NCBI RefSeq assembly: GCF_017811175.1
Contig: NZ_JACWIJ010000002.1
Span: forward strand, 2,356,001-2,420,000
Direction of reading: 5' to 3'
DNA from: Melaminivora jejuensis
Lineage (GTDB): Bacteria; Pseudomonadota; Gammaproteobacteria; Burkholderiales; Burkholderiaceae_C
Length of the DNA stretch: 64,000 nucleotides
The position numbers and the translations under genes are program-made. Below are positions 27,773-36,645 of this stretch, one piece after another. How positions within the stretch are numbered: position 1 is the first letter of the stretch; every line of letters starts with the position of its first letter. Below the pieces are notes generated by a model. The model saw nothing but the letters and a program-made list of their open reading frames with translations, was not told where the DNA came from and did no database searches.

Positions 27773-28297
27773 ATGCAAGACACCCGCTACGACCGTCTCT
27801 CCGTTGTGCTGCACTGGCTGATGGCCGCGCTGCTGCTGGCCCAGCTCGCCCTGGGCATCTGGATGACCGGCCTGCCCAAGGACGGCAGCGGCGTGCGCGC
27901 CTGGTGGTTCAACCAGCACAAGTCGCTGGGCATGGTGCTGGGCCTGCTGGTGCTGCTGCGCCTGGCCTGGGCGCTGCTGCGCCCGCGCGTGCCGCCCCTG
28001 GCTCAGGGCGCAGCGCGCCAGCGCTTGGCCAGCGGCGCGCACCGGCTGCTGTACGCACTGATGCTGCTGGTGCCACTGGCGGGCTTTCTGGGCTCGGTCT
28101 TCTCGGGCTACCCGATCCGCTTCTACGGCCTGCTCTTGCCGCAGTGGAGCGGGCGCTGGGATGCTGCCAAAGCGCTGATGGCCGGCGTGCATCACTGGTC
28201 GGCCTGGGCGCTGCTGGCGCTGGCCGTGCTGCACGTGGCGGCCACCGCGCACCATCAGCTCGTGCTGCGCGACGGCGCATTGCGGCGGATGCGCTGA
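27773..28297 (+). CDS. Cytochrome b561 family membrane protein
   Basis: A 174-residue four-helix di-haem b membrane protein. Histidines expected to bind haem are visible in the first helix (LSVVLHWLMAALL), before the second (NQHKSLG) and in the last helices (GVHHWSAWALLALAVLHV). It follows the regulator gene by 44 bases with a good AAAGGA site. Such proteins pass electrons between quinol and periplasmic carriers; here it could connect alcohol oxidation with the quinone pool (inference). Confidence 0.9.
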   Translation: MQDTRYDRLSVVLHWLMAALLLAQLALGIWMTGLPKDGSGVRAWWFNQHKSLGMVLGLLVLLRLAWALLRPRVPPLAQGAARQRLASGAHRLLYALMLLVPLAGFLGSVFSGYPIRFYGLLLPQWSGRWDAAKALMAGVHHWSAWALLALAVLHVAATAHHQLVLRDGALRRMR

Positions 28298-28467
28298 AGG
28301 CCGCAGGGCCGGGGCGCGGCGGCTGCTCCGGAACTGAGCAATCCGCGCCCGCCCGGGCGCTCCACATTTGAACGCCTGGCCCACGGCCCGGCGGGCCAGC
28401 GCCGCTGCGGCCACGCCAATCCCCCGCCAGGCCAGCAGCAACAGCGCCAGGACGCCAGCGGCACCGG

Positions 28468-28483
28468 TGGCACGCCTCTTGCT
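28468..28483 (+). promoter_or_regulatory. Sigma-54 -24/-12 promoter of exaA
   Basis: TGGCACG-N4-TTGCT is a perfect match to the sigma-54 consensus. Transcription would begin near 28494, about 39 bases before the start codon. A TGCTCC-N6-GAGCA dyad at 28324-28340 could be the activator site. Confidence 0.85.
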
Positions 28484-28532
28484 CAGGACAGGCCGGGCAC
28501 CCCGTCCGATACAACACAAGGAGCACCTCATC

Positions 28533-30434
28533 ATGACCCCTGATTCCACACGCCCCATGCGCCTGGGCCTGAGCGCATTGTTCGTCGCCCTGTCCGCCGC
28601 TTTCGCACTGCCGGCACAGGCCGCCAACGTCAAGCCGGTGAGCTGGGAGGACATCGCCAACGACCACAAGACCACCGGCGACGTGCTCAGCTACGGACTG
28701 GGCCTGACGGCGCAGCGCTACAGCCCGGCCAAGGCGCTCAATACCGCCAACGTCGCCGGCCTGGTGCCCGTGTGGAGCTACTCCTTCGGTGGCGAGAAGC
28801 AGCGCGGCCAGGAGGCCCAGGCGCTGATCCACGACGGCGTGATGTACGTGACCGCCTCGTACTCGCGCTTCGTGGCGCTGGACGCGCGCAGCGGCAAGCG
28901 CCTGTGGACGTATGAGCACCGCCTGCCCGAGGACATCCGCCCGTGCTGCGACGTGGTCAACCGCGGCCCCGCCATCTACGGCGACAAGGTCTATTTCGGC
29001 ACACTGGACGCGCGCATCGTGGCGCTGGATCGCAACACCGGCAAGGTGGTCTGGAACGAGAAGTTCGGCGACCACAAGGTCGGCTACACCATGACCGGCG
29101 CGCCCTTCATCATCAAGGATCAAAAGACCGGCAAGGTGCTGCTGGTGCATGGCTCCTCGGGCGACGAGTTCGGCGTGGTCGGCTGGCTGTACGCGCGCGA
29201 CCCGGAGACCGGCAAGGAAGTGTGGGCGCGCCCCATGGTGGAGGGCCACGTGGGCCGCCTCAACGGCCAACCCAGCACGCCCACGGGCGACCCGAAGGCC
29301 CCGAGCTGGCCCGACGACCCGAACAGCCCCACCGGCAAGGTCGAGGCCTGGAGCCAGGGCGGCGGCGCGCCGTGGCAGACGCCCTCCTTCGACATCGAGA
29401 CCAACACCATCGTCGTGGGCACCGGCAACCCGGCGCCCTGGAACACCTGGAAGCGCACCGCCAAGGGCGACGATCCGCGCAACTGGCCCAGCCTGTACAC
29501 CTCGGGCCAGGCCTACGTCGATCCGACCACGGGCGACCTCAAGGGCTTTTTCTCGCACACGCCCAACGACGCCTGGGATTTCTCCGGCAACAACTCGGTG
29601 CTGCTGTTCGACTACAAAGATCCCAAGAGCGGCAAGACCATCAAGGCCTCGGCGCACGCCGACCGCAATGGCTTCTTCTTCCTGACCGACCGCGAAAAGC
29701 TTGCCAAGGCGGACGGTGGCCATCCCTGGAAGCAAAACGCCATCATCGGCGCCTATCCGTTCGTTGATGGCATCACTTGGGCCAAGGGCTTCGACCTCAA
29801 GACCGGCCTGCCCATCGAGAACAACAACCGCCCGCCCGAGCCCAAGCCCGGCGAGGAAAAGGGCGAGAGCATCTTCGTCTCGCCCCCGTTCCTGGGCGGC
29901 ACCAACTGGATGCCCATGAGCTACAGCCCCGACTCGGGCCTGTTCTACATCCCGGCCAACCACTGGGCCATGGACTACTGGTCCGAGCAGATCACCTACA
30001 AGCCCGGCGCGGCCTACCTGGGCCAGGGCTTCCGCATCAAGAAACTCTATGACGACCACGTCGGCACCCTGCGCGCCATCAACCCGCAGACCGGCAAGAT
30101 CGTCTGGGAGCACAAGGAGGAGTTCCCGCTGTGGGCCGGCACGCTGACCACCGCCGGCGGCCTGCTCATCACCGGCACCTCCGACGGTTTCGTCAAGGCC
30201 TTCGACAACAAGAGCGGCAAGGAACTGTGGAAATTCCAGACCGGCTCGGGCGTGGTCTCGGTGCCCGTGACCTGGGAGATGGACGGCGAGCAGTACCTGG
30301 CCATCCAGTCCGGCTACGGCGGCGCCGTGCCGCTGTGGGGCGGCGACATGGCCGAGCTGACCAAGCAGGTCTCGCAAGGCGGCTCGATGTGGGTCTTCAA
30401 ACTGCCCAAGGCGCAGAAAGTCGCGGGCAAGTAA
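28533..30434 (+). CDS. exaA: PQQ-dependent alcohol dehydrogenase, ExaA-like, calcium type
   Basis: A 633-residue periplasmic quinoprotein forming an eight-bladed propeller; it oxidises ethanol and other alcohols and passes electrons to cytochrome c550. Signal peptide at about 1-31. The vicinal disulfide Cys138-Cys139 is in RPCCDVV. The catalytic Asp349 lies in WDFSGNN; two residues on is Ser351, where lanthanide-dependent homologues have Asp, so this is a Ca2+ enzyme. Propeller motifs GxxxWxYxxG-like and NPQTGKIVWEHKE are repeated. No c-type haem domain is fused. AGGAG precedes the start, and a consensus sigma-54 promoter lies 50 bases upstream. Confidence 0.95.
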   Translation: MTPDSTRPMRLGLSALFVALSAAFALPAQAANVKPVSWEDIANDHKTTGDVLSYGLGLTAQRYSPAKALNTANVAGLVPVWSYSFGGEKQRGQEAQALIHDGVMYVTASYSRFVALDARSGKRLWTYEHRLPEDIRPCCDVVNRGPAIYGDKVYFGTLDARIVALDRNTGKVVWNEKFGDHKVGYTMTGAPFIIKDQKTGKVLLVHGSSGDEFGVVGWLYARDPETGKEVWARPMVEGHVGRLNGQPSTPTGDPKAPSWPDDPNSPTGKVEAWSQGGGAPWQTPSFDIETNTIVVGTGNPAPWNTWKRTAKGDDPRNWPSLYTSGQAYVDPTTGDLKGFFSHTPNDAWDFSGNNSVLLFDYKDPKSGKTIKASAHADRNGFFFLTDREKLAKADGGHPWKQNAIIGAYPFVDGITWAKGFDLKTGLPIENNNRPPEPKPGEEKGESIFVSPPFLGGTNWMPMSYSPDSGLFYIPANHWAMDYWSEQITYKPGAAYLGQGFRIKKLYDDHVGTLRAINPQTGKIVWEHKEEFPLWAGTLTTAGGLLITGTSDGFVKAFDNKSGKELWKFQTGSGVVSVPVTWEMDGEQYLAIQSGYGGAVPLWGGDMAELTKQVSQGGSMWVFKLPKAQKVAGK

Positions 30435-30457
30435 GCCCCGACCCCGGACTTCGACCC

Positions 30458-30485
30458 GCCCTCTCCCGCCTGCGCGGGAGAGGGC
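30458..30485. repeat. CTCTCCC-type palindrome after exaA
   Basis: A perfect 12-bp stem (30458-30469 with 30474-30485) with a CTGC loop, 24 bases after the exaA stop. It is of the same type as those at 13956 and 49692 and may stabilise the exaA transcript or limit read-through into the next gene. Confidence 0.75.
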
Positions 30486-30515
30486 ACCCCTGCCAGCCCC
30501 ACCCTGGAGCCACCC

Positions 30516-31133
30516 ATGAATCCCCTCACCCGCCTGGCCCTGGCCAGCGCCGCCTGTCTGGCATGGGCTGGCAGCGTCCATGCCCAGCCCACAGACGCCG
30601 CACCGCCCGCCGAAACCGCAGCCGCCGGACAGCCCCTGGTGGTCAACGGCTGCCCGATCTGGCCCTACACCCGCTGCCCCGGCGCCGACCTGCGCCACGC
30701 CAGCTTGGTCGGCAAGAACCTGGCCGGCGCCGATCTGCGCGGGGCCAATCTGACGCGCGCCGACCTGCGCGGCGCCAACCTGTCGGCAGCCAACCTGGAC
30801 GGCGCCGACCTGACCGGCGCGCGCCTGACCAAGGCCTCGGCGGCCAACACCGATTTCAGGAACGCCCGCTTCATCGGCACCGACCTGGAGGCCACGCGGC
30901 TGATGCGCTCGGATTTTTCCGGCGCCGAATTTCGCGGCGCCAACCTGGAGATGGCGCGGCTGAACCATGCCTGGTTCGTCGGCACGCGCTTCATCGGCAG
31001 CAACCTGCAGGAAAGCAAGTTCGTCGCCACCAACCTGAAGGACGCCTTCTTCGAGGGCAACTTCACGCGCTACACCATATTCACCGAGTCGGCCATGGAC
31101 GAATGCCGGGGCTGCCATCCGGACTGGAGGTAA
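30516..31133 (+). CDS. Periplasmic pentapeptide-repeat protein with C-terminal CxxCH motif
   Basis: A 205-residue exported protein. Signal peptide at about 1-23 (ending VHAQ). Residues about 56-190 are a run of roughly two dozen A(D/N)LxX pentapeptides, which fold as a right-handed four-sided beta-helix. Outside the helix lie Cys46 and Cys54 at the N-side and, at the extreme C-terminus, CRGCH (Cys197, Cys200, His201), a c-type haem attachment motif. It lies between exaA and a cytochrome c gene whose start is four bases after its stop, so the three are likely an operon. It may be an accessory or electron-transfer protein of the quinoprotein; no characterised relative is known to me. Confidence 0.85.
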   Translation: MNPLTRLALASAACLAWAGSVHAQPTDAAPPAETAAAGQPLVVNGCPIWPYTRCPGADLRHASLVGKNLAGADLRGANLTRADLRGANLSAANLDGADLTGARLTKASAANTDFRNARFIGTDLEATRLMRSDFSGAEFRGANLEMARLNHAWFVGTRFIGSNLQESKFVATNLKDAFFEGNFTRYTIFTESAMDECRGCHPDWR

Positions 31134-31137
31134 GGCC

Positions 31138-31635
31138 ATGCAGCAGTACACACGCATTTCCATCCAGGCCCGGGCGCGCTCGGGCCTGGCTGCCCTGGCA
31201 CTGCTGGCAGTCGGGGTGCTGGTCGGCGCTGCCGCCCACGCCATCGAGCGCGTGGCCCCGCAGGTGGATGCCTCGGCGCTGCCCGAGCAGGCCCGCACCT
31301 GGGCCGAGCCCAACCCGCTGCGCGGCAACGAGGCGGCCATCGCCCTGGGACGCAGCGCCTTCAACCAAAGCTGCGCGCGCTGCCACGGCGAGGATGCCAA
31401 CGGCTCGCGCTCGCCGGCGCCCGACCTGCGCCGCCTGGGCCTGGGCTGCCGGCGCATCCAGGATGCGGCGCTGCGCCAGCGCTGCATGGGCGATGCCGAT
31501 GCCTTCTTCATCCATTCGGTGCGCTATGGCAAGCAAAAATTCGGCATCGTCCACATGCCGCCGTGGGAAGGTGTGATCGGCCCGGACGTGGCCTGGGCGC
31601 TGCGCAGCTTCATTGAAAGCAACCCATTGCGCTGA
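31138..31635 (+). CDS. Cytochrome c550-type protein, PedF paralogue
   Basis: A 165-residue monohaem cytochrome c with an N-terminal membrane/signal segment (about 16-36), haem site CARCH (Cys79, Cys82, His83) and axial Met in VHMPPWEG. The layout (IGRSAFNQSCARCHG-like block, C-terminal DVAWALRSFIE) parallels PedF at 24978. Lying directly downstream of exaA and the pentapeptide gene, it is probably a second electron acceptor of the alcohol dehydrogenase. Confidence 0.9.
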   Translation: MQQYTRISIQARARSGLAALALLAVGVLVGAAAHAIERVAPQVDASALPEQARTWAEPNPLRGNEAAIALGRSAFNQSCARCHGEDANGSRSPAPDLRRLGLGCRRIQDAALRQRCMGDADAFFIHSVRYGKQKFGIVHMPPWEGVIGPDVAWALRSFIESNPLR

Positions 31636-31644
31636 TTAATGCTT

Positions 31645-31695
31645 TCTTATTGATAGCTGCTAACGCTTGCCCGGCAAGGGTTTCAGCCACTTTTC
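31645..31695 (+). repeat. Dispersed GATAGCTGCC repeat, copy 5
   Basis: A plus-strand copy filling the gap between the cytochrome c stop and the stop of the convergent hydrolase gene. Confidence 0.85.
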
Positions 31696-31696
31696 A

Positions 31697-32769
31697 TCAT
31701 TTTTCATCCAATGCCTGGATGGCGCTGCGCACGCTGGCACGCAGCGCCTGCAGCATCTGCGCCTCATGGCCCAGATGGCCGCTGGCCGGCAACGTACACG
31801 CCGCCGGCGCCCCCGGCCCGCCCCCATGGCCGCCCAGCGGCGGCTGGCCTGGGGTGGGCAGATCGCATCGAAGCGGCCATGCAGCCACTGCACCGGCGTA
31901 CCAGACTGCGCCAGCGCCAGCACGGCGGCATCCAGCCCGCCCGGGCGCATGAAGCCACGGCGGCGCAGGTAATGCGCCTGCAGCCGGTACTTCACCCACA
32001 GCCGGCGATCTGCCGGCGTGGCCCGCGCCAGGCGCAGCCCGGCCAGCGCTCGGCGGCGCTGGCGCGCCAGCGCCTTCCATGCTGGCCGGCGCGCGGCCAG
32101 CTCCGCACCCCTGGCGTGGCGCAGGCTGCGCCGCAGGCCGTGCAGGGCATCGCGCAGCTCGCGCAGCGCCCAGCCGCGCTGGGCGTGCAGCCGTGGAGCA
32201 GCCGGTGTTGCGCTTCGGAGCAATTGCTCCAGCCGCGCCAGCAGCGCGGGTAGCGGCATAGCCGCGCGGGCCGGCCAGAGTGCCGCGCCGCCAGGCAGGC
32301 GCCAGCGTGTGGCGCGCACCTCCAGCAAGCCGCCGACCTCCCGGCGCGTCAGCCCGAAGGCACCGCGCAGCACTAGGCGCTGCACGCGCTGCGGGTACTG
32401 GCGCGCATAGGCCAGCGCCACCACCGTGCCCCAGGAGCCAGCCAGCAACGCCCAGCGCTGCAGGCCGAGCTGCCGGCGCAGCGCTTCCAGATCAGCCACC
32501 AGCGCCTGCAGGTGGTTACCCGGCACGCGCCCATGCGGGCGCGAGGCGCCGGCGCCGCGCTGATCGACGGCAATCACCCGCTGGCGGCGCAGGTCGAACG
32601 GCGCCAGCATCCCCGGCTGGCAGCCGCTGCCCGGCCCGCCATGCAGCAGCAGCCAGGGCTCGCCGGCAGGCGCGCCCACGTCGCGCCAGGCGACGCGGTG
32701 CAGATGGCTGCGCGGCAGATGGCGCGGCGCTGGCCAGGAGGGTGTGGTGGCATCGTTCTTGCATGTCAT
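31697..32769 (-). CDS. Alpha/beta hydrolase, proline iminopeptidase-like, with apparent frameshift
   Basis: A hydrolase of about 357 residues resembling prolyl aminopeptidases: oxyanion motif LLLHGGPGSG, RVIAVDQRGAGAS, nucleophile elbow AGSWGTVVA and the acidic residue in GRFDAICPP. The uninterrupted frame then runs into an Arg-rich tail with no catalytic His, whereas the neighbouring frame holds PASGHLGHEAQ and a normal C-terminus ending at 31697. Adding one G to the G/C runs at 31809-31825 joins the two. A sequencing error is the likeliest cause. Role beside the pqq genes is unknown; a peptidase acting on the PqqA precursor would be speculation. Confidence 0.75.
32748..32763 (+). promoter_or_regulatory. 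Probable sigma-54 -24/-12 promoter of the pqq operon
   Basis: TGGCATC-N4-TTGCA keeps the invariant GG-N10-GC and matches ten of twelve consensus positions. Transcription would begin near 32774, about 86 bases before pqqA. It overlaps the first codons of the divergent hydrolase gene. Confidence 0.6.
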
Positions 32770-32859
32770 GGTTCGTGCCTGCGCTGGAGCCGGTGTCAGC
32801 TGTCTTCATCCAGGGCACACACATGATCCGTGCCACATCAATTTTTTCAGGAGACTGCC

Positions 32860-32934
32860 ATGCAATGGAACACCCCCGCCTTCACCGACCTGCGCTTCGG
32901 CTTTGAAATCACCATGTACATCGCCAACCGCTGA
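32860..32934 (+). CDS. pqqA: PQQ precursor peptide PqqA
   Basis: A 24-residue ribosomal peptide beginning [17 protein letters not shown] and ending YIANR. Glu16 and Tyr20, the two residues cross-linked by PqqE and turned into PQQ, are in the required E-x3-Y spacing. A strong CAGGAGA ribosome site lies seven bases before the ATG. The gene is too short for normal ORF calling and is followed by two hairpins that could favour its own high expression over pqqB. Confidence 0.97.
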   Translation: MQWNTPAFTDLRFGFEITMYIANR

Positions 32935-32935
32935 C

Positions 32936-32998
32936 CACTGGCGGCTGGCCGAGAAAGCGGCCCCAGTGCAACGCCCGGTGCCCATGCCCGGGTGTTGC
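32936..32998 (+). promoter_or_regulatory. Two stem-loops between pqqA and pqqB
   Basis: Stem 1 pairs CACTGG (32936-32941) with CCAGTG (32963-32968) and contains an inner GGCC/GGCC pairing. Stem 2 pairs GCAACgCCCGG (32968-32978) with CCGGGTGTTGC (32988-32998). Neither has a T run. They sit where partial termination or mRNA protection would raise pqqA over pqqB, as reported for other pqq operons. Confidence 0.6.
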
Positions 32999-33036
32999 CA
33001 GCCGCAACCCCGACCCCTCTTTCCCCATCTTCAGCC

Positions 33037-33953
33037 ATGCAACTCCGTGTCCTGGGCTCTTCCGCCGGCGGCGGCTTTCCGCAGTGGAACTGCAACTGCC
33101 CGCAATGCGACGGCGTGCGCCAAGGCCGCGTGCGCGCCACGCCGCGCACCCAGTCCTCGGTGGCCGTCAGCGCCGATGGCCGCGACTGGCTGCTGATCAA
33201 TGCCTCGCCCGACATCCTGACGCAAATCCGTGCCACTGCACAGCTGCAGCCGGCGCGCGCCTTGCGCGACAGCGGCATTGCCGCCGTGCTGCTGATGGAC
33301 GCGCAGATCGACCACACCGCCGGCCTGCTCATGCTGCGCGAGCGCCGCAGCCCGCTGCCGCTGCTGGCCACGCGCGAAGTCCTGGCCGAACTCGAAGACA
33401 GCCTGCCTCTGACCCGCGTGCTGTCGCACTACTGCGGCGTCGCGCCCCATGTCCTGCCATTGGACGGCAGCCGCTTCAGCGTGCCCGGCCTGCCGGGCGT
33501 GGTGGTGCAGGCGCTGGCGCTGTCGTCCAGCCCGCCGCCGTACTCGCCGCACCGCAGCGCGCCGCGCCCGGGCGACAACATCGGCGTGCTGCTGCACAAC
33601 CCGGCCACGGGCGCGCGCATCTTCTACGCCCCGGCCTGGGCGCGCTCACGCCTGAACTGCTGGAGCTGCTGGCCAGCTGCAGCGCCGTGCTGGTCGATGG
33701 CACCTTCTGGAGCGCCGACGAAATGCAGCGCCTGGGCCTGGGCACGCGCAGCGCGGCCGACATGGGCCACCTGCCGCAAAGCGGCCCGGGCGGAATGCTC
33801 GAACACCTGGCGCGCCTGCCCGCCAGCGTGCGCAAGGTGCTGATCCACATCAACAACACCAACCCCATCCTGATCGAAGACGGCGCCGAGCGCGCCGCCC
33901 TTGCGGCCTGCGGCGTCGAAGTGGCGCACGACGGCATGACCATCGAGTTCTGA
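33037..33953 (+). CDS. pqqB: PqqB, MBL-fold oxygenase of PQQ synthesis, with apparent frameshift
   Basis: PqqB (about 305 residues once repaired) hydroxylates the Tyr part of the Glu-Tyr intermediate. The N-terminal two thirds are plain: [28 protein letters not shown], the modified metal motif [10 protein letters not shown] and [10 protein letters not shown]. After FYAP the reading frame breaks into a Cys/Trp-rich tail; the correct continuation ([34 protein letters not shown]) is in the next frame and stops at 33953. One missing G in the CCGG at 33631-33634 explains it. The span is 3n+2, fitting a one-base deletion. Given an intact operon around it, sequencing error is likeliest. Confidence 0.88.
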
Positions 33954-33972
33954 AGCCGAAAGACCCGCCGCC

Positions 33973-34719
33973 ATGAGCATGGACATCGCCACCGAGCCGG
34001 CCCCGCCCGCCGACCTGCCAGCCTGGAGCCCCGAGGAGTTCGAGGCCCGGCTGCGCGACAAGGGCGCGGCCTACCACATCCACCACCCCTTCAACCAGCG
34101 CCTGAACTCCGGCGCCTGCACGCCCCAGCAGGTGCGCTGCTGGGTGGCCAACCGCTTCTATTACCAGATCTGCATCCCGCGCAAGGACGCCGCCATCCTG
34201 GCCAACATGCCCGAGCGCGCCGAGCGCCGGCTGTGGATCACGCGCATCCTCGACCACGACGGCCACGGCGAACACCAGGGAGCTGCCGCCGGCGGCATCG
34301 AGGCCTGGACGCGCCTGGGCCAGGCCGTGGGCATTGAGCGCGAGGAGCTGTGGTCGCTGCGCCGCGTCGTGCCCGGCGTGCGCTTTGCCTGCGACGCCTA
34401 CGTCAACTTTGCCGCCCGCGCGCCCTGGCAGGAGGCCGTGTGCTCGTCGCTGACCGAGATGTTCGCGCCGCAGATCCACAAGGATCGCCTGGCCACCTGG
34501 CCGCTGCACTATCCGTGGATAGACCCGCAGGGCTTGGCGTACTTTCGCTCGCGCATCCCGCTGGCCAGCCGCGATGTCGAGCACGGCCTGCGCGTGACGC
34601 TGGCGCATTTCACGACCCGCGCGGCGCAGCAGCGCGCGCTGGACATCCTGCACTTCAAGCTCGACATCCTGTGGAGCATGCTCGACGCCATCGAAAAGGC
34701 CTGCCATGAGCCAGCCTGA
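33973..34719 (+). CDS. pqqC: PqqC, pyrroloquinoline-quinone synthase
   Basis: A 248-residue cofactorless oxidase performing ring closure and the final eight-electron oxidation of PQQ synthesis. Active-site stretches [39 protein letters not shown] and [10 protein letters not shown] are all present and the length is normal. It follows pqqB by 19 bases and overlaps pqqD by 14 bases. Confidence 0.97.
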   Translation: MSMDIATEPAPPADLPAWSPEEFEARLRDKGAAYHIHHPFNQRLNSGACTPQQVRCWVANRFYYQICIPRKDAAILANMPERAERRLWITRILDHDGHGEHQGAAAGGIEAWTRLGQAVGIEREELWSLRRVVPGVRFACDAYVNFAARAPWQEAVCSSLTEMFAPQIHKDRLATWPLHYPWIDPQGLAYFRSRIPLASRDVEHGLRVTLAHFTTRAAQQRALDILHFKLDILWSMLDAIEKACHEPA

Positions 34720-34999
34720 CGCCGCCTTCCCCGACCTGGCCGAAGCGCCCGCCCTGCCGCGCCTGTCGCGCCGCCTGCGCCTGCAGTACGAGCCGGCCCA
34801 GGGCCGCTGGGTGCTGCTGTACCCCGAGGGCATGGTGCAGCTCAACGACAGCGCCGCCGAGATACTGCGCCGCTGCGATGGCCGCCACACCGTGGCCGAG
34901 ATCGTCGGCGAGCTGGAGGTGCTGTTCGAGACGCGCGGCATTGCCGCGCAGGTGCAGTCGCTGATCGAGGAGGGCACGCGCCGTGGCTGGCTCGACTGA
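34706..34999 (+). CDS. pqqD: PqqD, PqqA-binding chaperone
   Basis: A 97-residue RiPP-recognition element that presents PqqA to PqqE. Family features: [23 protein letters not shown] and EILRRCDG followed by a helical tail. It overlaps both neighbours (14 bases with pqqC, 17 with pqqE), so translation of the three is coupled. Confidence 0.95.
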   Translation: MSQPDAAFPDLAEAPALPRLSRRLRLQYEPAQGRWVLLYPEGMVQLNDSAAEILRRCDGRHTVAEIVGELEVLFETRGIAAQVQSLIEEGTRRGWLD

Positions 35000-36095
35000 A
35001 GGCCCGGCGCCGCCGCTGTGGCTGCTGGCCGAGCTGACCTACCGCTGTCCGCTGCACTGCGTGTTTTGCTACAACCCGACGCGCTACACGCGCGCCGGCC
35101 CCGAGCTGAGCACCGCCCAATGGGTCGATGTCATGCGCCAGGCGCGCGCCCTGGGGGCGGCGCAGCTGGGCTTTTCCGGCGGCGAACCCCTGCTGCGCGG
35201 CGACCTGGAGGAGCTGGTGCAGGAAGCCCGCCAGCTGGGCTACTACACCAACCTGATCACCTCCGGCGTCGGCCTGAGCGCGGCACGCGCGCGCCGCCTC
35301 AAGGACGCCGGGCTGGATCATGTGCAGCTGTCGTTCCAGGACAGCACGCGCGAGCTCAACGACTTCCTGAGCCACACGCGTACCTTCGAGCTCAAGCAGA
35401 AAGTGGCGCGCACCATCAAGGAGCACGACTGGCCGATGGTCATGAACTGCGTGCTGCACCGCCACAACCTGCCGCACGTGGGCACCATCATCGAAATGGC
35501 GCTGGCGCTGCAGGCCGAGTACCTGGAGCTGGCCAACGTGCAGTACTACGGCTGGGCCTGGCTCAACCGCGACCAGCTCATGCCCACGCGCGAGCAGCTG
35601 CGCGAGGCCGAGGCCGTGGTGCAGTCCTGGCGCGAGCGCATCGGCAGCCGCTGCCGGCTGCTGTTTGTCGTGCCCGATTACTTCGAGGAGCGCCCCAAGG
35701 CCTGCATGAACGGCTGGGGTTCGGTGTTCCTGAGCATCGCCCCGGACGGCCTGGCCATGCCCTGCCACAACGCGCGCGACCTGCCCGGCCTGGCCCTACC
35801 CCACGTCGCCGAGCACAGCATTGCCGACATCTGGCAGCGCAGCCAGGCCTTCAACGCCTACCGGGGCGAGCACTGGATGCACGAGCCCTGCCGCAGCTGC
35901 GACGAGCGCCACAAGGACTTCGGCGGCTGCCGCTGCCAGGCTTTCTTGCTCACCGGCGACGCCGCCGCCACCGACCCGGTGTGCGCCAAGTCGCCGGCGC
36001 ACGGCCAGATCGTCCAGCTGGTGCGCGACGCCCCGGCGCGCCGGCACATCCCGCTGGTGTTTCGCAGCGACGCCCAGTCGCGCGCCCTCGGATGA
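34983..36095 (+). CDS. pqqE: PqqE, radical SAM PqqA peptide cyclase
   Basis: A 370-residue radical SAM/SPASM enzyme that forms the Glu-Tyr carbon bond in PqqA. The radical SAM cluster is bound by Cys22, Cys26 and Cys29 in YRCPLHCVFCYNP; SGGEPLLR follows. The C-terminal SPASM region keeps its cysteines (KACMNGWG, AMPCHNARDLP, PCRSCDERH, GGCRCQAF, DPVC). It starts with GTG, as no ATG is available before the conserved region, and overlaps pqqD. Its stop overlaps the ATG of the following cytochrome gene. Confidence 0.96.
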   Translation: MAGSTEGPAPPLWLLAELTYRCPLHCVFCYNPTRYTRAGPELSTAQWVDVMRQARALGAAQLGFSGGEPLLRGDLEELVQEARQLGYYTNLITSGVGLSAARARRLKDAGLDHVQLSFQDSTRELNDFLSHTRTFELKQKVARTIKEHDWPMVMNCVLHRHNLPHVGTIIEMALALQAEYLELANVQYYGWAWLNRDQLMPTREQLREAEAVVQSWRERIGSRCRLLFVVPDYFEERPKACMNGWGSVFLSIAPDGLAMPCHNARDLPGLALPHVAEHSIADIWQRSQAFNAYRGEHWMHEPCRSCDERHKDFGGCRCQAFLLTGDAAATDPVCAKSPAHGQIVQLVRDAPARRHIPLVFRSDAQSRALG

Positions 36096-36645
36096 GCCCC
36101 CGCAGTTGCAGGGGCGCAGGCCATCCAGCCGCAGCGCTTTTATGGCCAAAAACGGCTCAAACCCTTGCTGGGCAAGCGCTGCCAGCTATCAAAAAAATCT
36201 CCATCCACCTCTGCTTGCTGGCCCTGCCCGGCCTGGCTTGGGCGACCGCCGGATCCGCCCCACCCGACCCGCCCCCCAGCCCGGCGCCGCAGCTGGCGGC
36301 GCTGCTCCCCAGGCAGCGCCCCCGGCTGCCCCGTCCCCGCTGGACATGGCGCTGCTGGCCGGCACCTGCTTTGCCTGCCACGGCGCGCAAGGCGCGGCGC
36401 CGCCGGCTGCCGCCCAGGCCATGCCGCGCCTGCAGGGCCGGCCAGCCGCTGAGCTGCTGCAGCGGATGCAGGCCCTGCGCCGTGGCCAGGTGGCGCAGGC
36501 CAGCGTCATGCCGCTGCTGCTGCAGGGCTACGACGAGGCGCAGTTGCAGGCGCTGGCGCAGTGGTTTGCCCAGTCACCGCCCACCCAGGAATGCGGCACC
36601 AGCGAGCCGCAGCCAAGGCCCGCAATGCCGCCGCAAGCCCCTTGA
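36092..36645 (+). CDS. Monohaem cytochrome c, Fcc-type small subunit, with apparent frameshift
   Basis: A cytochrome of up to 184 residues. The signal peptide (KKISIHLCLLALPGLAWA) and the haem part (LDMALLAGTCFACHGAQ onward, with MPRLQGRPAAELLQRM and a VMPLLLQGYDEAQL tail) are in different frames. One extra C in the six-C run at about 36273-36279 joins them. The only in-frame ATG is at 36092, overlapping the pqqE stop; translation would then run through a dispersed repeat copy before the signal peptide, so a non-ATG start nearer the repeat end is possible. It pairs with the flavoprotein gene downstream as in flavocytochrome c. Confidence 0.72.
36140..36197 (-). repeat. Dispersed GATAGCTGCC repeat, copy 6
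   Basis: A minus-strand copy running directly into the codons for the signal peptide of the Fcc-like cytochrome. Confidence 0.85.

Noticed and set aside
27909..31511. A 1200-codon open frame antisense to exaA, the pentapeptide gene and a cytochrome gene
   Set aside because: It runs opposite to several clearly recognised genes. In DNA of this G+C content the antisense frames of real genes stay open; its translation is low-complexity (Ala/Gly/Arg/His) with no domain.
33037..33953. pqqB as a true pseudogene
   Set aside because: The rest of the pathway is intact, both halves show no other damage, and five other genes in the window have the same kind of homopolymer deletion; a sequence error is more likely.
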